From assembly GCF_003989795.1 (NCBI RefSeq), contig NZ_RZHG01000027.1, positions 124,001 through 188,000 of the forward strand: a stretch of DNA of 64,000 bases. The letters run 5' to 3'. The notes beneath the pieces were generated by a model. The model saw nothing but the letters and a program-made list of their open reading frames with translations. It did no database searches and was not told the origin of the DNA. This DNA comes from Vreelandella andesensis. GTDB lineage: Bacteria > Pseudomonadota > Gammaproteobacteria > Pseudomonadales > Halomonadaceae. Below are positions 35,788-44,356 of this stretch, in pieces. Position 1 is the stretch's first letter, and every line of letters begins with the position of its first letter. Made by a program: the position numbers and the translations under genes.

Positions 35788-38475
35788 GTGAGGGGTAAGG
35801 CGAGAAGTAGCCAAGTGCGCTGGGTCGTTGTTAGCGATGGTGGCCTGCCGACTGAAGACATCTACTTTCTAGAATCTGCAGCGCCCACGCTGCGAAGCCA
35901 GGGGGTAACGATTGAACGCGTTGTTGCCTCACGCTCTTTTGGTGCGGCTTGGCGTCATGGGCGCTCTTTTTTGCGCCAATATGCTGGGGCAAATATAGTG
36001 CTGTGCCGCTCGTTACCCTTAAGTTGGTTGCGTTGGCTAGAACGGCATCGCCAAGCCTTTGGCTATATCGGTTACTTAATTGATGATGATATTGAGGCGG
36101 CTGTCAGCGATCCAACGCTACCGCCTGCCTACCGAAAGCGAATGGCGGGTATTGCTAAGCGTCAGCCCCGTCTTCTGGCAATAAGTGATGAAGTGATTAC
36201 TTGTAGTGATTCACTGGCTGAGCATTTTCATCCTTACCATCCTTGTGTTTCAGTACTAACGCCGCCTCTTATCGCTAAGCTGCCAGTAAAAGATCACTTT
36301 GAATCCTTCCCTTCATCTTTGATGCCTTGGCGAATTGGCTTTCATGGTACTCGGGCGCACTTGTCTGATTTGATGCACATTGCCCCTGCGTTGCAGGCTC
36401 TTCAGCGAGCGCGCACCGATACGCAACTTGAGCTAATGCTGGGGAAGCACACCCCCAAAGCCTTGACGGAATTACCCAATGTTTTGGTACCAGATCCGCT
36501 ACCTTGGCATGCTTTTCGCAGCTATCAGGCTAAGTGCAGTCTGCACATTGGTTTGGCACCATTGTTAAAAACACCCTTTAATCAGGGTAAGTCGTTTATA
36601 AAGTTTCTGGATATTGCTGCGATGGGTGGCGTGGGCGTCTACTCTAATCGTTACCCTTATACCGAAGTAGTTAATCATGGGGTGAATGGTCTGTTGGTAG
36701 AGGATTCCCCTGAAGCTTGGCAGGCTGCCATTGAGCAGCTGCTCAATAATCCAGCCGCGACTGCTAAGATGGCGCAACAGGCTGCAAAAGACGCCGGTAA
36801 AATTGGTAACCCGCAGCGTGCAATAAGGTTTTGGCAGACGCGTGTGACCCAGCTAAATGTTAATAAGGAAGCTAATAGAATGGATGCCATTGTTAAGGCG
36901 TTTTTTGATGAAACCCCAGATGCCAATGTTGTAAAAGAGCGTGTGGCGTTCGGTACGTCTGGCCATCGGGGGCGCGCCACTGAACGCACCTTTAACGCGG
37001 CGCACATTTATGCGATTACTCAAGCGGTGGTTGATTACCGCACTGAGGCAGGTTACCAAGGGCCTATGTTTCTCGGCGTTGATACCCATGCGCTTTCAAA
37101 GCCTGCCTGGGAGTGTGCCTTGCGGGTGCTGGCTGCTAATAAAGTGCCCGTGTTCGTCGAAAAAAATCACGGTATTACTGCCACGCCACTGGTCAGCCGT
37201 GCGATTTTGCAGCATAACCGTCCTCACGATCAGGTAACGCACGATGCGGCATTGGCCGATGGTCTGATTATTACGCCGTCCCATAATCCTCCGGAAGATG
37301 GCGGTATTAAGTACAATCCGTCTCATGGCGGGCCGGCTGATACGGAAGTAACCCAATGGATTGAGCTTCGTGCCAATGTCTATTTGCTAAGACAGCTAGG
37401 TGATATCTCCCTAGTACCGTTAGAGCAAGCGTTAGCTCACGCTCAAGAGTATGACTTTACTGCCCACTATGTGGCTCAACTTAGCCGGGTTGTGGATATC
37501 ACCGCCATCCAAAAAGCTAATCTCACCCTGGGCGTCGACCCGATGGGCGGTACCGCGCTACCGGTATGGCAGGCAGTGGCCGAACACGTTGGCTTGAATC
37601 TTGAAGTGGTCAATACCTCCGTAGATGCCTCATTCAGCTTTATGCCGCCGGACCATGACGGCAAAATCCGCATGGATTGTTCTAGCCCTGATGCCATGGC
37701 TAACTTGCTGAAAATTAAAGATCGCTTTGATATTGCGTTTGGCAACGACCCGGATGCAGATCGCCACGGCATTGTGGATGCCAACGGCTTGATGAACCCT
37801 AACCACTTTTTAGCCGTGTGCGTGGATTACCTACTCAGCCACCGGCCTGAGTGGTCAGAAACACTCAAGATCGGTAAGACACTAGTGTCTTCTTCGATGA
37901 TTGATCGGGTAGTGGCTTCCCACCGCCGTGAACTTTATGAAGTACCGGTGGGGTTTAAGTGGTTTGTTGAAGGCTTACATGATGGCTGGTTAGCCTTTGG
38001 GGGCGAAGAAAGTGCAGGGGCTAGTTTATTAACCCGTGATGGCAAGGCGTGGTCGACTGATAAAGATGGCATTGCGCTGTGCTTGCTAGCCGCTGAGATC
38101 ACCGCTGTCACCGGTAAAACGCCCAGTGAATACTATCGTTCGTTAACCGAGCGCTTCGGCGAGCCGTTTTATAAGCGTGTCGATACCGCCTGTACTACTG
38201 ACGAAAAAGCGGCCTTCAAGCAACTCAGCGCAGACAGTGTGACTGACAACACGTTAGCGGGTGACCCTATCACGGCAGTGTTGGTCAAGGCCCCTGGTAA
38301 CGGTGCGGCTATTGGCGGCTTGAAGGTAACGACCGAAAACGGTTGGTTTGCCGCTCGCCCCAGCGGTACAGAGTCGCTATACAAAGTGTATGCGGAGAGC
38401 TTTAAAGGCCCTGAACATTTAGACGAGTTAATTGAAAGTGCCACCGCGCTGCTCGGTGGCATTTTGAAAGCGTGA
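35788..38475 (+). CDS. pgm: Glycosyltransferase-phosphoglucomutase in-frame fusion
   Basis: One open frame of 895 residues. Residues about 1-364 look like a GT-B glycosyltransferase (WVVVSDGGLPTED; GYLIDDDIEAAV; IAAMGGVGVYSNRYPYTEV). Residues 365-895 are a complete alpha-D-glucose-phosphate phosphoglucomutase: VAFGTSGHRGRA, the phosphoserine loop TPSHNPPEDGGIKYNP, the metal loop NDPDADRHGIV, GFKWFVEGL, and ARPSGTESLYKVY. Pgm is normally a free enzyme of about 545 residues. An internal ATG at 36880 with AAGGAAG about eight bases upstream could start a free 531-residue Pgm. The GTG start at 35788 is tentative; a GTG at 35815 is an alternative. Pgm makes glucose-1-phosphate for GalU, next downstream. 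Confidence 0.8.
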   Translation: MRGKARSSQVRWVVVSDGGLPTEDIYFLESAAPTLRSQGVTIERVVASRSFGAAWRHGRSFLRQYAGANIVLCRSLPLSWLRWLERHRQAFGYIGYLIDDDIEAAVSDPTLPPAYRKRMAGIAKRQPRLLAISDEVITCSDSLAEHFHPYHPCVSVLTPPLIAKLPVKDHFESFPSSLMPWRIGFHGTRAHLSDLMHIAPALQALQRARTDTQLELMLGKHTPKALTELPNVLVPDPLPWHAFRSYQAKCSLHIGLAPLLKTPFNQGKSFIKFLDIAAMGGVGVYSNRYPYTEVVNHGVNGLLVEDSPEAWQAAIEQLLNNPAATAKMAQQAAKDAGKIGNPQRAIRFWQTRVTQLNVNKEANRMDAIVKAFFDETPDANVVKERVAFGTSGHRGRATERTFNAAHIYAITQAVVDYRTEAGYQGPMFLGVDTHALSKPAWECALRVLAANKVPVFVEKNHGITATPLVSRAILQHNRPHDQVTHDAALADGLIITPSHNPPEDGGIKYNPSHGGPADTEVTQWIELRANVYLLRQLGDISLVPLEQALAHAQEYDFTAHYVAQLSRVVDITAIQKANLTLGVDPMGGTALPVWQAVAEHVGLNLEVVNTSVDASFSFMPPDHDGKIRMDCSSPDAMANLLKIKDRFDIAFGNDPDADRHGIVDANGLMNPNHFLAVCVDYLLSHRPEWSETLKIGKTLVSSSMIDRVVASHRRELYEVPVGFKWFVEGLHDGWLAFGGEESAGASLLTRDGKAWSTDKDGIALCLLAAEITAVTGKTPSEYYRSLTERFGEPFYKRVDTACTTDEKAAFKQLSADSVTDNTLAGDPITAVLVKAPGNGAAIGGLKVTTENGWFAARPSGTESLYKVYAESFKGPEHLDELIESATALLGGILKA
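36865..36882 (+). promoter_or_regulatory. Internal ribosome site and start for the Pgm part
   Basis: AAGGAAG (36865-36871) sits eight bases before an in-frame ATG (36880), exactly where the phosphoglucomutase homology begins. The neighbouring frame holds TAATAA at 36861 and TAATAG at 36873. This looks like an ordinary gene boundary at which the upstream stop has been lost, and it would allow Pgm to be made separately. Confidence 0.6.
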
Positions 38476-38514
38476 TGTTTGGAAATTACGTAAATAGCCT
38501 GGTTTTGTAGCGCG

Positions 38515-38536
38515 GCGTATGCGTCAGCGCATCCGC
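38515..38536. repeat. REP-like GC-rich hairpin between pgm and galU
   Basis: GCGTATGCG (38515-38523) pairs with CGCATCCGC (38528-38536) around TCAG with one mismatch. It resembles small intergenic palindromes, and it ends just before the galU ribosome site. Whether it recurs in the genome cannot be seen here. Confidence 0.45.
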
Positions 38537-38552
38537 AACAAAAAGGACGTTA

Positions 38553-39410
38553 ATGATGACCCAAGTGCGTAAAGCAATTATTCCTGTCGCCGGTTTTGGC
38601 ACACGTCTGTTGCCCATCAGCAAGGCGATCCCTAAGGAAATGGTGCCCGTTGTAGATCGTCCACTTATTCAGCACGTGGTGGAAGAAGCGCTAGCGGCGG
38701 GGATCAATGAAATCATTTTGGTAACGCGGGCAGGAAAATCTGCCATTGAAGACCATTTTGATGCGCACTTTGAACTTGAGCACTCACTGGCCAGCAAGGG
38801 CAAGAGTGCATTGCTAGAAACCCTATCGGCTATTTCGCCGAAAAAACTTAAGGTGACTAGCGTTCGTCAGCCTAACGCCAAAGGTTTGGGCCATGCGATT
38901 TTCTGTGCCGCGCATTTGTTAGATAAAGACGAGCCGTTTGCGGTCATTCTTCCGGATGTATTGGTCAAGCCACAGGTTGGAAGCACGGCTTGTGACCTGG
39001 GAAGCATGGTAGAACGCTGGGTTGCTAACGATGCGTCGCAAATCATGGTGGAAGCGGTGCCCCGCGAAGAGGTTTATCGTTATGGCATTGTTGACTGTGA
39101 CGAGCCTGCGGCGGGCGAGAGTGCCACTATGCGGGGGGTTGTAGAAAAGCCCACGCCTGAAGAAGCGCCTTCACGACTTTCGGTGATTGGTCGTTACGTA
39201 CTGCCGTATCGCATTATGGAGCTGCTGAGTGATCAACCACCTGGCGCGGGTAACGAAATTCAGCTGACGGATGCCATCGACCGCTTGATGCAGGAAGGCA
39301 AAACGGTGCAAGCCTTCCGCATGCATGGGCGCACCTTTGACTGTGGTCACATTGAAGGCTGGTTGAAAGCCAATACCACGCTTGCCCGCGAAGCCGGTTA
39401 CGACATTTAG
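38553..39410 (+). CDS. galU: UTP--glucose-1-phosphate uridylyltransferase
   Basis: A 285-residue GalU that makes UDP-glucose from UTP and glucose-1-phosphate. The nucleotide-binding signature is AIIPVAGFGTRLLPISKAIPK, cited here as AGFGTRLLP plus SKAIPKEM. DRPLIQHVVEEA, FAVILPDVLV and GVVEKPTPEEAPS follow. AAGGA lies about eight bases upstream of the ATG at 38553; the ATG at 38556 is an equal alternative. Its product feeds Ugd and the glycosyltransferases. It is the last gene of the polysaccharide block and is followed by an intrinsic terminator. Confidence 0.95.
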   Translation: MMTQVRKAIIPVAGFGTRLLPISKAIPKEMVPVVDRPLIQHVVEEALAAGINEIILVTRAGKSAIEDHFDAHFELEHSLASKGKSALLETLSAISPKKLKVTSVRQPNAKGLGHAIFCAAHLLDKDEPFAVILPDVLVKPQVGSTACDLGSMVERWVANDASQIMVEAVPREEVYRYGIVDCDEPAAGESATMRGVVEKPTPEEAPSRLSVIGRYVLPYRIMELLSDQPPGAGNEIQLTDAIDRLMQEGKTVQAFRMHGRTFDCGHIEGWLKANTTLAREAGYDI

Positions 39411-39440
39411 CACCTATATTAATCAAGTACCAACATACGA

Positions 39441-39475
39441 AAGTCGCTCAGTTCACTGCAGCGGCTTTTTTTTTG
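39441..39475 (+). terminator. Intrinsic terminator after galU
   Basis: AAGTCGCT (39441-39448) pairs with AGCGGCTT (39460-39467) as an eight-pair stem with one G-U pair, and a run of T continues to about 39474. It lies about 30 bases after the galU stop and marks the end of the polysaccharide transcription unit. Confidence 0.75.
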
Positions 39476-39538
39476 CTTTGTAAAAAGTGGAAAGGGCCGA
39501 CTGAACGGCTACAGCATAGACCTGGCGGGTGTGCGTTG

Positions 39539-40513
39539 TTAGAGCTGCAGGATATCCATAGGCGCAAGCTCACGCGCTTCGCCGGGTGTCACACCAAAGC
39601 GTTCTTTGAATGCGTTATAGAACCAGGAAAGATTGTTAAATCCAGAACGGTAAGCCACTTCTTGAACATAGGGTGGTGTTAAAGAGGTGCGGGTGAGCTC
39701 ATTAAATGCGCTATTTAATCGTTTATCTAATAAGTAATCCGTAAATGAGGTGCCTTCGTCTCTGAAAAGAGACCGAATATAACTGGTTGATACTTTATGT
39801 CGCAACGCTAGGTCATCTAGTGATAACGGGAGCCTAAAATGAGTATTAATATCAATTTTGATCGCTTTTAACCGCGCCTGCTTTAGGCTACTGCGGCTGG
39901 CTCGGTAACCGACACTCCGTTTAGCCCCTAAGGTCAGGCAGGCAAGGTCAAAAAGCTGGCTAGTAACTTCTAGCGTGGTGGCGTTATCAATGTCGTTACG
40001 TTGCTGGGTGAGATCAAGCGATATGCGCGTGATGTGGTTAAGCGTCTCGCTATGATGCAAAAGGTGGTCGTAGAGCTTGTTAGAGTCTTGTAAAAAAGGA
40101 GCCAGCTGGTTGCGTGAAAAGGCAACACTCAAAAACTCCACGCTATCGCCCTGAAAATCAACGCTGCCTGACTGGTAGTTCATAACAACACGCGCTGATC
40201 CTGGCTTACATAAAAGTGACGGGTTCGACTGTAAGTTGGATTGCCAAACTCCCGAGCCACCAGGGTGAATAAGAAACGTAATATCGTCATTACCATCTGT
40301 CACCTGTCTTGCTCCACGCAACGCTTTTAACGTGGACGTGGTGACATGGGCAATGGAGACCCCGGGAAGCAATCGAACCCTTGTTTGAATATTGGGCGGT
40401 GTGTTTTTTTCAGCGTGAAGCTCAACGTTCGCCATTGCGCCATAAGCTTCTTGAGCGGCTTCTAATCTATCCTCTGGGTCAAACTGGTTAGTTGAGAATG
40501 AAATATACGCCAT
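39539..40513 (-). CDS. AraC-family transcriptional regulator
   Basis: A 324-residue regulator. The N-terminal half (about 1-200) is a cupin-like AraC-binding domain. The C-terminal 100 residues hold two helix-turn-helix units: LSLDDLALRHKVSTSYIRSL and then PPYVQEVAYRSGFNNLSWF, with FKERFGVTPGEAREL at the end, as in the AraC/XylS family. It is transcribed away from the TolC-like gene across a 518-bp gap. It may control that gene and the adhesin, but it could also act on unrelated targets. No ligand can be predicted. Confidence 0.88.
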   Translation of the reverse strand: MAYISFSTNQFDPEDRLEAAQEAYGAMANVELHAEKNTPPNIQTRVRLLPGVSIAHVTTSTLKALRGARQVTDGNDDITFLIHPGGSGVWQSNLQSNPSLLCKPGSARVVMNYQSGSVDFQGDSVEFLSVAFSRNQLAPFLQDSNKLYDHLLHHSETLNHITRISLDLTQQRNDIDNATTLEVTSQLFDLACLTLGAKRSVGYRASRSSLKQARLKAIKIDINTHFRLPLSLDDLALRHKVSTSYIRSLFRDEGTSFTDYLLDKRLNSAFNELTRTSLTPPYVQEVAYRSGFNNLSWFYNAFKERFGVTPGEARELAPMDILQL

Positions 40514-41031
40514 GGTTTTATTACCTATCCGCTAACACTATGTTGGCTGTTTTAATACTTATACAGCAGCCATAGTGCTGATGTTTCCTATTACCGAAGA
40601 AGCAGGTACGCGGTCAAGGATGGTGCCGTTGGCTGACAATCTGTGCACGCGTCTATTGGCTCTTCATCCCGCCCCTCGTCTCGTTTTGCTTGTACTTAAA
40701 GTTCTAATTCTTTTAGAAATTTAGTCATTCATTGTACCGAGGTAGTTCTTTAAGTCAGAAGCCTAGTTCCACGCTCATTAAACTAAAAATTATCAATTCG
40801 GTAGCGCTGAGTGGAAGCCGTAACTAAGACGTTAATGCTAGGGTGAATTTTAAAATAATATAGCAGTGATGTTGCGAGGGTTCATTTATTGCCAAGATGT
40901 AGGCGATTTCTAGCAGAGGATGTTGTTGCAGGTGTTAGACGGTTGAGGCCGGACGGGAAGCGTGGTGGTGAATTAGCAAAATAGGCTGCTCGTTGAGATG
41001 AAAGAATAAATATCAGATGTAGGGGAACATA
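40514..41031. other. 518-bp intergenic region between divergent araC-type and tolC-type genes
   Basis: No convincing gene is seen. The stretch 40690-40870 is AT-rich. A weak promoter candidate for the TolC-like gene is TAATAT at 40856 with TTAATG at 40832. A small inverted repeat CAGCA/TGCTG lies at 40564-40580 near the regulator start. The length leaves room for regulatory sites of both genes. Confidence 0.4.
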
Positions 41032-42417
41032 ATGTCCGTCGTGCGATACATGCATTCAGTGACCAGCACAATAACGATTTTTTTTGTTGTGATGGCGTCA
41101 GGCGCAACATCCAACCAGGCCCACGGTGGTTTATTAGATATTTATCTACTGGCGAAAGACAACGATCCCGTCTACCGAGAGCAGTTTTACGGCAAACAGG
41201 CAACTGATGAACTTTACTATCAGGCGCGCTCCGCTCTTTTGCCTCAGGCGTCGGTCACGGCAAGTCAATCTCAAACCTATCAAAATATCAGGCAATCGGA
41301 TAACCAAAGTTTTGATGCGGGCTCTGTTTCATACCCTTCAACACGCTATGGCGCGTCTATTTCACAATCAGTCTATGACTACGCACGCTGGTCATCCTTC
41401 GCTCAAGCGAAAGAAGAAATCCGTTTGGCAGCGTCAGAGCTAGAAGCGGTGCGCCAGAACTTGCTATATCGAGTCGCAGAGCGCTATTTCAACGCCTTAT
41501 CTATTTACGAAAACCTTTCTTATCTGCAGGCTGAAAAAGAGTCCGTTGAAGCCAACTACGAAGAGGTGTTTGCACGTTTTGAAGACGGCCTGACACGCTC
41601 AGAAAATATGTTGGACGCTAGGGCCCGCTTAGAGCAGGTGCGGGCGCGTGAACTCGAAGTTCAAAACGCATTGCGTGATGCCATCGAAGCACTAGCTGAA
41701 ATGACGGGTGCACCGCCACAGCAACTCGCGTTGCTTGGTAGCGATTTACAGCTCTCACGTCCAGATCCCGATTCCCAAGAAGCATGGGAGACCTTAGCTA
41801 CCGAACGCAGCCCTCGGCTCAGGGCAGCAGAGCTGGCCACAGAAGTTGCAAGTAGGTCGATAGATGTTAGAAGAGGCGGTCACTTTCCAACGCTGGATCT
41901 ACAGCTGAATTATGATTTTGATGATACTGACGGCTCCCTATTTGGTGGCGGCAGTGATGTCGAAACACAAGAAATAGCATTACGCCTTAATGTGCCGGTG
42001 TACAGCGGCGGACGAACCTCTTCAGAAGTGCGTGAAAGTGTGAGTCTCTTAGAAGCCAGCCGCTCTCAGCTAGAAGGCGTGATGCGTGAACTTCGTCGTG
42101 AGGTTAGATCGAGTTATCAAAGTATTCTTTCAGCGAAAGCACGTGAGCGTTCTTTGCGCCGCTCGCTTGAAGCCAGCGAGCAAGTGGTTGAATCACGGCA
42201 GCTGAGTGTCGACACGGGGATTGTGCCTTTACGCGACCTGCTGGATGCCGAAAGAGATTTGTTTTTTGCGCGTAGTGAGCTAGCCGCTGCCCGTTATGAC
42301 TACCTGATCAACGTACTGAGGCTTAAGCGTGCGACGGGCGTGATTAACATCGATGACCTTCGCGAAATTGACGAGAGGATGAATGAGCATGTCAGCATCT
42401 CAAACATCTTTTATTAA
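41032..42417 (+). CDS. TolC-family outer-membrane channel protein
   Basis: A 461-residue TolC-like protein, close to the normal family length. It has a hydrophobic signal segment at about 10-25 (TITIFFVVMASGA) and a probable cleavage near residue 30, then GGLLDIYLLAKDNDPVYR, the typical start of the mature channel. Two long helical-hairpin repeats follow, with VAERYFNALSIYENL in the first half and RREVRSSYQSILSAKARERS in the second. TolC trimers form the outer-membrane exit of type I secretion systems. The position upstream of a giant RTX-like adhesin gene suggests a dedicated exporter. The ABC transporter and membrane-fusion partners are not in the window. GGGGA lies upstream of the ATG. Confidence 0.92.
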   Translation: MSVVRYMHSVTSTITIFFVVMASGATSNQAHGGLLDIYLLAKDNDPVYREQFYGKQATDELYYQARSALLPQASVTASQSQTYQNIRQSDNQSFDAGSVSYPSTRYGASISQSVYDYARWSSFAQAKEEIRLAASELEAVRQNLLYRVAERYFNALSIYENLSYLQAEKESVEANYEEVFARFEDGLTRSENMLDARARLEQVRARELEVQNALRDAIEALAEMTGAPPQQLALLGSDLQLSRPDPDSQEAWETLATERSPRLRAAELATEVASRSIDVRRGGHFPTLDLQLNYDFDDTDGSLFGGGSDVETQEIALRLNVPVYSGGRTSSEVRESVSLLEASRSQLEGVMRELRREVRSSYQSILSAKARERSLRRSLEASEQVVESRQLSVDTGIVPLRDLLDAERDLFFARSELAAARYDYLINVLRLKRATGVINIDDLREIDERMNEHVSISNIFY

Positions 42418-43336
42418 AACGTCGACCGATGTTTCAACTAAACAGCCGACTTCACATGCACCACCAGGCATGACGACGGGTAGTGTTGTCACTGATTTAG
42501 AGGCACTGGTGAAAGGTTTGGGTGTTTCTTATCTCGTGGAGCCTTCTGCAAAGTTTCAGCCGGATCAGTGGCGAAGTGATCGGTGCCTATTGGGCATCGA
42601 CGTGAACACCTTAACAGCGCGGCAGTGGCAAACACGCCTACCGCCTGTGCTAAAGCACTTAGGGATGTTAGGTGAGGGTCAGCAGTCGTTCATGCATCTA
42701 CTGTCCGCACCCGACGCCGAGCAAAAAGCGGCACCTCATTATCTGCTTATAGGATTGGAAGGGCAGACCAGTAAAGTTTATTGGGAGCATTCCCTAGCTG
42801 AGCTGCGCCACCATGACCCCAGCACCCCCCTCGTGCTCTACAGCGCATGGAAGTGGAAAGCTGAGCATCCGGCGCTTATTACCGACTACGTGATGGCACC
42901 GGATGCACAGCAAGCAAACCTGCTTATACAGCGTGAGCTTCAAAAGCTGCCCCCCGTGGTAGAGGACTTGCTGGAACAACTGGAAATCATTGCGGCTTTA
43001 AAGAATACGCCATGGCCACCCCTCACCGTTGACGTGATTGAGCGAGCCCCATCACCCTCGCAGGCTAAGGAGTCGTCGACATTTGATGACCGCACACAGC
43101 GTTGCTCTATCAACTTACATTTACATCACTTTGCACCCCGGCTAGGCGATATCGCGGCACCAATTTTTACTCTTGCGCGGGAGTGGCTTAGTGCTGAACG
43201 CGACGAGCTGAGAGATTGGCTAGCGCAATATGGCGATCAGATGCTGAGTAATGTGTCTTTAGGTGTTGACCAACATGCAAAGCCTTTTATGACCTTTTAT
43301 TACGGTGGGGAGGTGCGGACACCCTCAAAGCGGTGA
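42383..43336 (+). CDS. Hypothetical protein between TolC-like and SapC-like genes
   Basis: I do not recognise this 317-residue protein. It overlaps the tolC-type gene by 35 bases, which argues for translational coupling. The first 40 residues are Ser/Thr/Pro-rich and look disordered. The rest is soluble, without a signal peptide or membrane helix, and contains repeated short blocks such as LPPVLKHLGMLGEGQQSF, HSLAELRHHDPSTPLVLY and ELQKLPPVVEDLLEQLEII. ATG codons lie at 42383 and 42389; GAGAGG at 42373-42378 fits both. Its place beside SapC and the giant adhesin suggests a role in regulation, modification or export of that protein. Confidence 0.75.
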   Translation: MSMSASQTSFIKTSTDVSTKQPTSHAPPGMTTGSVVTDLEALVKGLGVSYLVEPSAKFQPDQWRSDRCLLGIDVNTLTARQWQTRLPPVLKHLGMLGEGQQSFMHLLSAPDAEQKAAPHYLLIGLEGQTSKVYWEHSLAELRHHDPSTPLVLYSAWKWKAEHPALITDYVMAPDAQQANLLIQRELQKLPPVVEDLLEQLEIIAALKNTPWPPLTVDVIERAPSPSQAKESSTFDDRTQRCSINLHLHHFAPRLGDIAAPIFTLAREWLSAERDELRDWLAQYGDQMLSNVSLGVDQHAKPFMTFYYGGEVRTPSKR

Positions 43337-43415
43337 ACTCGCTATTTCTACCAACGACGCCTCGCGCGGGCGATACCTTTAAGTACTTAATAATGCATCA
43401 TTAGGAGAACCGTAT

Positions 43416-44213
43416 ATGTCTACCCAACTGCTAATTTATCGTGACATACAACCGATTACTCGCGACAAACATAAAGAACGCTATCTAAAAGTTAGTCGCG
43501 ACTTCCGCTTTGCGAGCACCGTCAATTCTGTTCCGCTCATGGCAGCTGAATTTCCTGCCGCCGCCACCGATCTGCCGATTGTGTTTACCACGTCAGAAGA
43601 TGGTGGTGTGTTACCGGTGGCGATCTTGGGCTTACAGCAAGATGAAAACTACCTGGTGGATGATGATGGGCAGTGGCGTGGCGAATATGTGCCTGCGTTT
43701 TTCCGCCGTTATCCCTTTGTGTTTGCGTCCAGCGAGTCGGGAGATACGTTTACGTTATGCGTCGACGAAGCGTATGAAGGCCTCAATACGGACGGTCGCG
43801 GCGAGCGGTTTTTTGATACTGATGGTGAGCAAACTCAGTATTTAGAGCGAATTTTGAGCTTCTTACAGGACTATCAAGCTCATTTCCAGCGCACGCGGGC
43901 CTTTGGTAAGCGTCTTGTAGAGCTGGATATTCTTGAGGACGTTCAGGCGCAGGTTAGGCAGTCTGAAGGTAGTCCGCGAACCTTAACCGGCTTTAAAGCT
44001 GTGAACCGTGAAAAATTGAAAGGATTGGATGAGCAAGCACTGCAGAAAATGCTGGCGACAGATGAGCTAGAGCTGCTGTACATCCACTTACAGTCAATGC
44101 GTAATTTTAATCGTCTAAACCGCTTATCGGCAGGCGGCGAGCATGTTGATGCTCAGTCCAAAGGCGACCCTGCTGATGAGGGTATGCCCAGTGATTCAGA
44201 TCCTGTGCACTAA
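43416..44213 (+). CDS. SapC-family protein
   Basis: A 265-residue SapC-like protein. Family-typical segments include VNSVPLMAAEFPAAATDLPI, EYVPAFFRRYPFVFA and the C-terminal ELLYIHLQSMRNFNRL. The family is named from a Campylobacter gene next to the S-layer protein; its biochemical function is not established. It is often found near genes for very large secreted proteins, as here. No signal peptide is visible. TTAGGAGA precedes the ATG by about nine bases. It probably belongs to one operon with the two genes before it, while the adhesin has its own leader region with two inverted repeats. Confidence 0.8.
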   Translation: MSTQLLIYRDIQPITRDKHKERYLKVSRDFRFASTVNSVPLMAAEFPAAATDLPIVFTTSEDGGVLPVAILGLQQDENYLVDDDGQWRGEYVPAFFRRYPFVFASSESGDTFTLCVDEAYEGLNTDGRGERFFDTDGEQTQYLERILSFLQDYQAHFQRTRAFGKRLVELDILEDVQAQVRQSEGSPRTLTGFKAVNREKLKGLDEQALQKMLATDELELLYIHLQSMRNFNRLNRLSAGGEHVDAQSKGDPADEGMPSDSDPVH

Positions 44214-44230
44214 GTAGACGTTATGTTGTA

Positions 44231-44273
44231 GCCCCTATGAACGTTTCACGTTTAAAAAAAGACACATAGGGGC
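44231..44273. promoter_or_regulatory. 9-bp perfect inverted repeat upstream of the giant adhesin gene
   Basis: GCCCCTATG (44231-44239) and CATAGGGGC (44265-44273) are perfect inverted repeats separated by 25 bases that include a run of seven A. It may be an operator or part of a structured leader. Confidence 0.5.
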
Positions 44274-44304
44274 ACTTGACGCTTTGTTGAGCGTGCACGT
44301 GCCA

Positions 44305-44336
44305 AGCCACTGTCCATCCCCCGCTAAACAGTGGCT
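44305..44336 (+). promoter_or_regulatory. Leader hairpin just upstream of the adhesin ribosome site
   Basis: AGCCACTGT (44305-44313) pairs perfectly with ACAGTGGCT (44328-44336) around a 14-base C-rich loop. The ribosome site (GTAGGAG) begins seven bases later. A palindrome CGTGCACG lies just upstream at 44292-44299. A translational or attenuation control of the adhesin is possible. Confidence 0.5.
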
Positions 44337-44356
44337 AATCTAGTAGGAGTTTTCTT

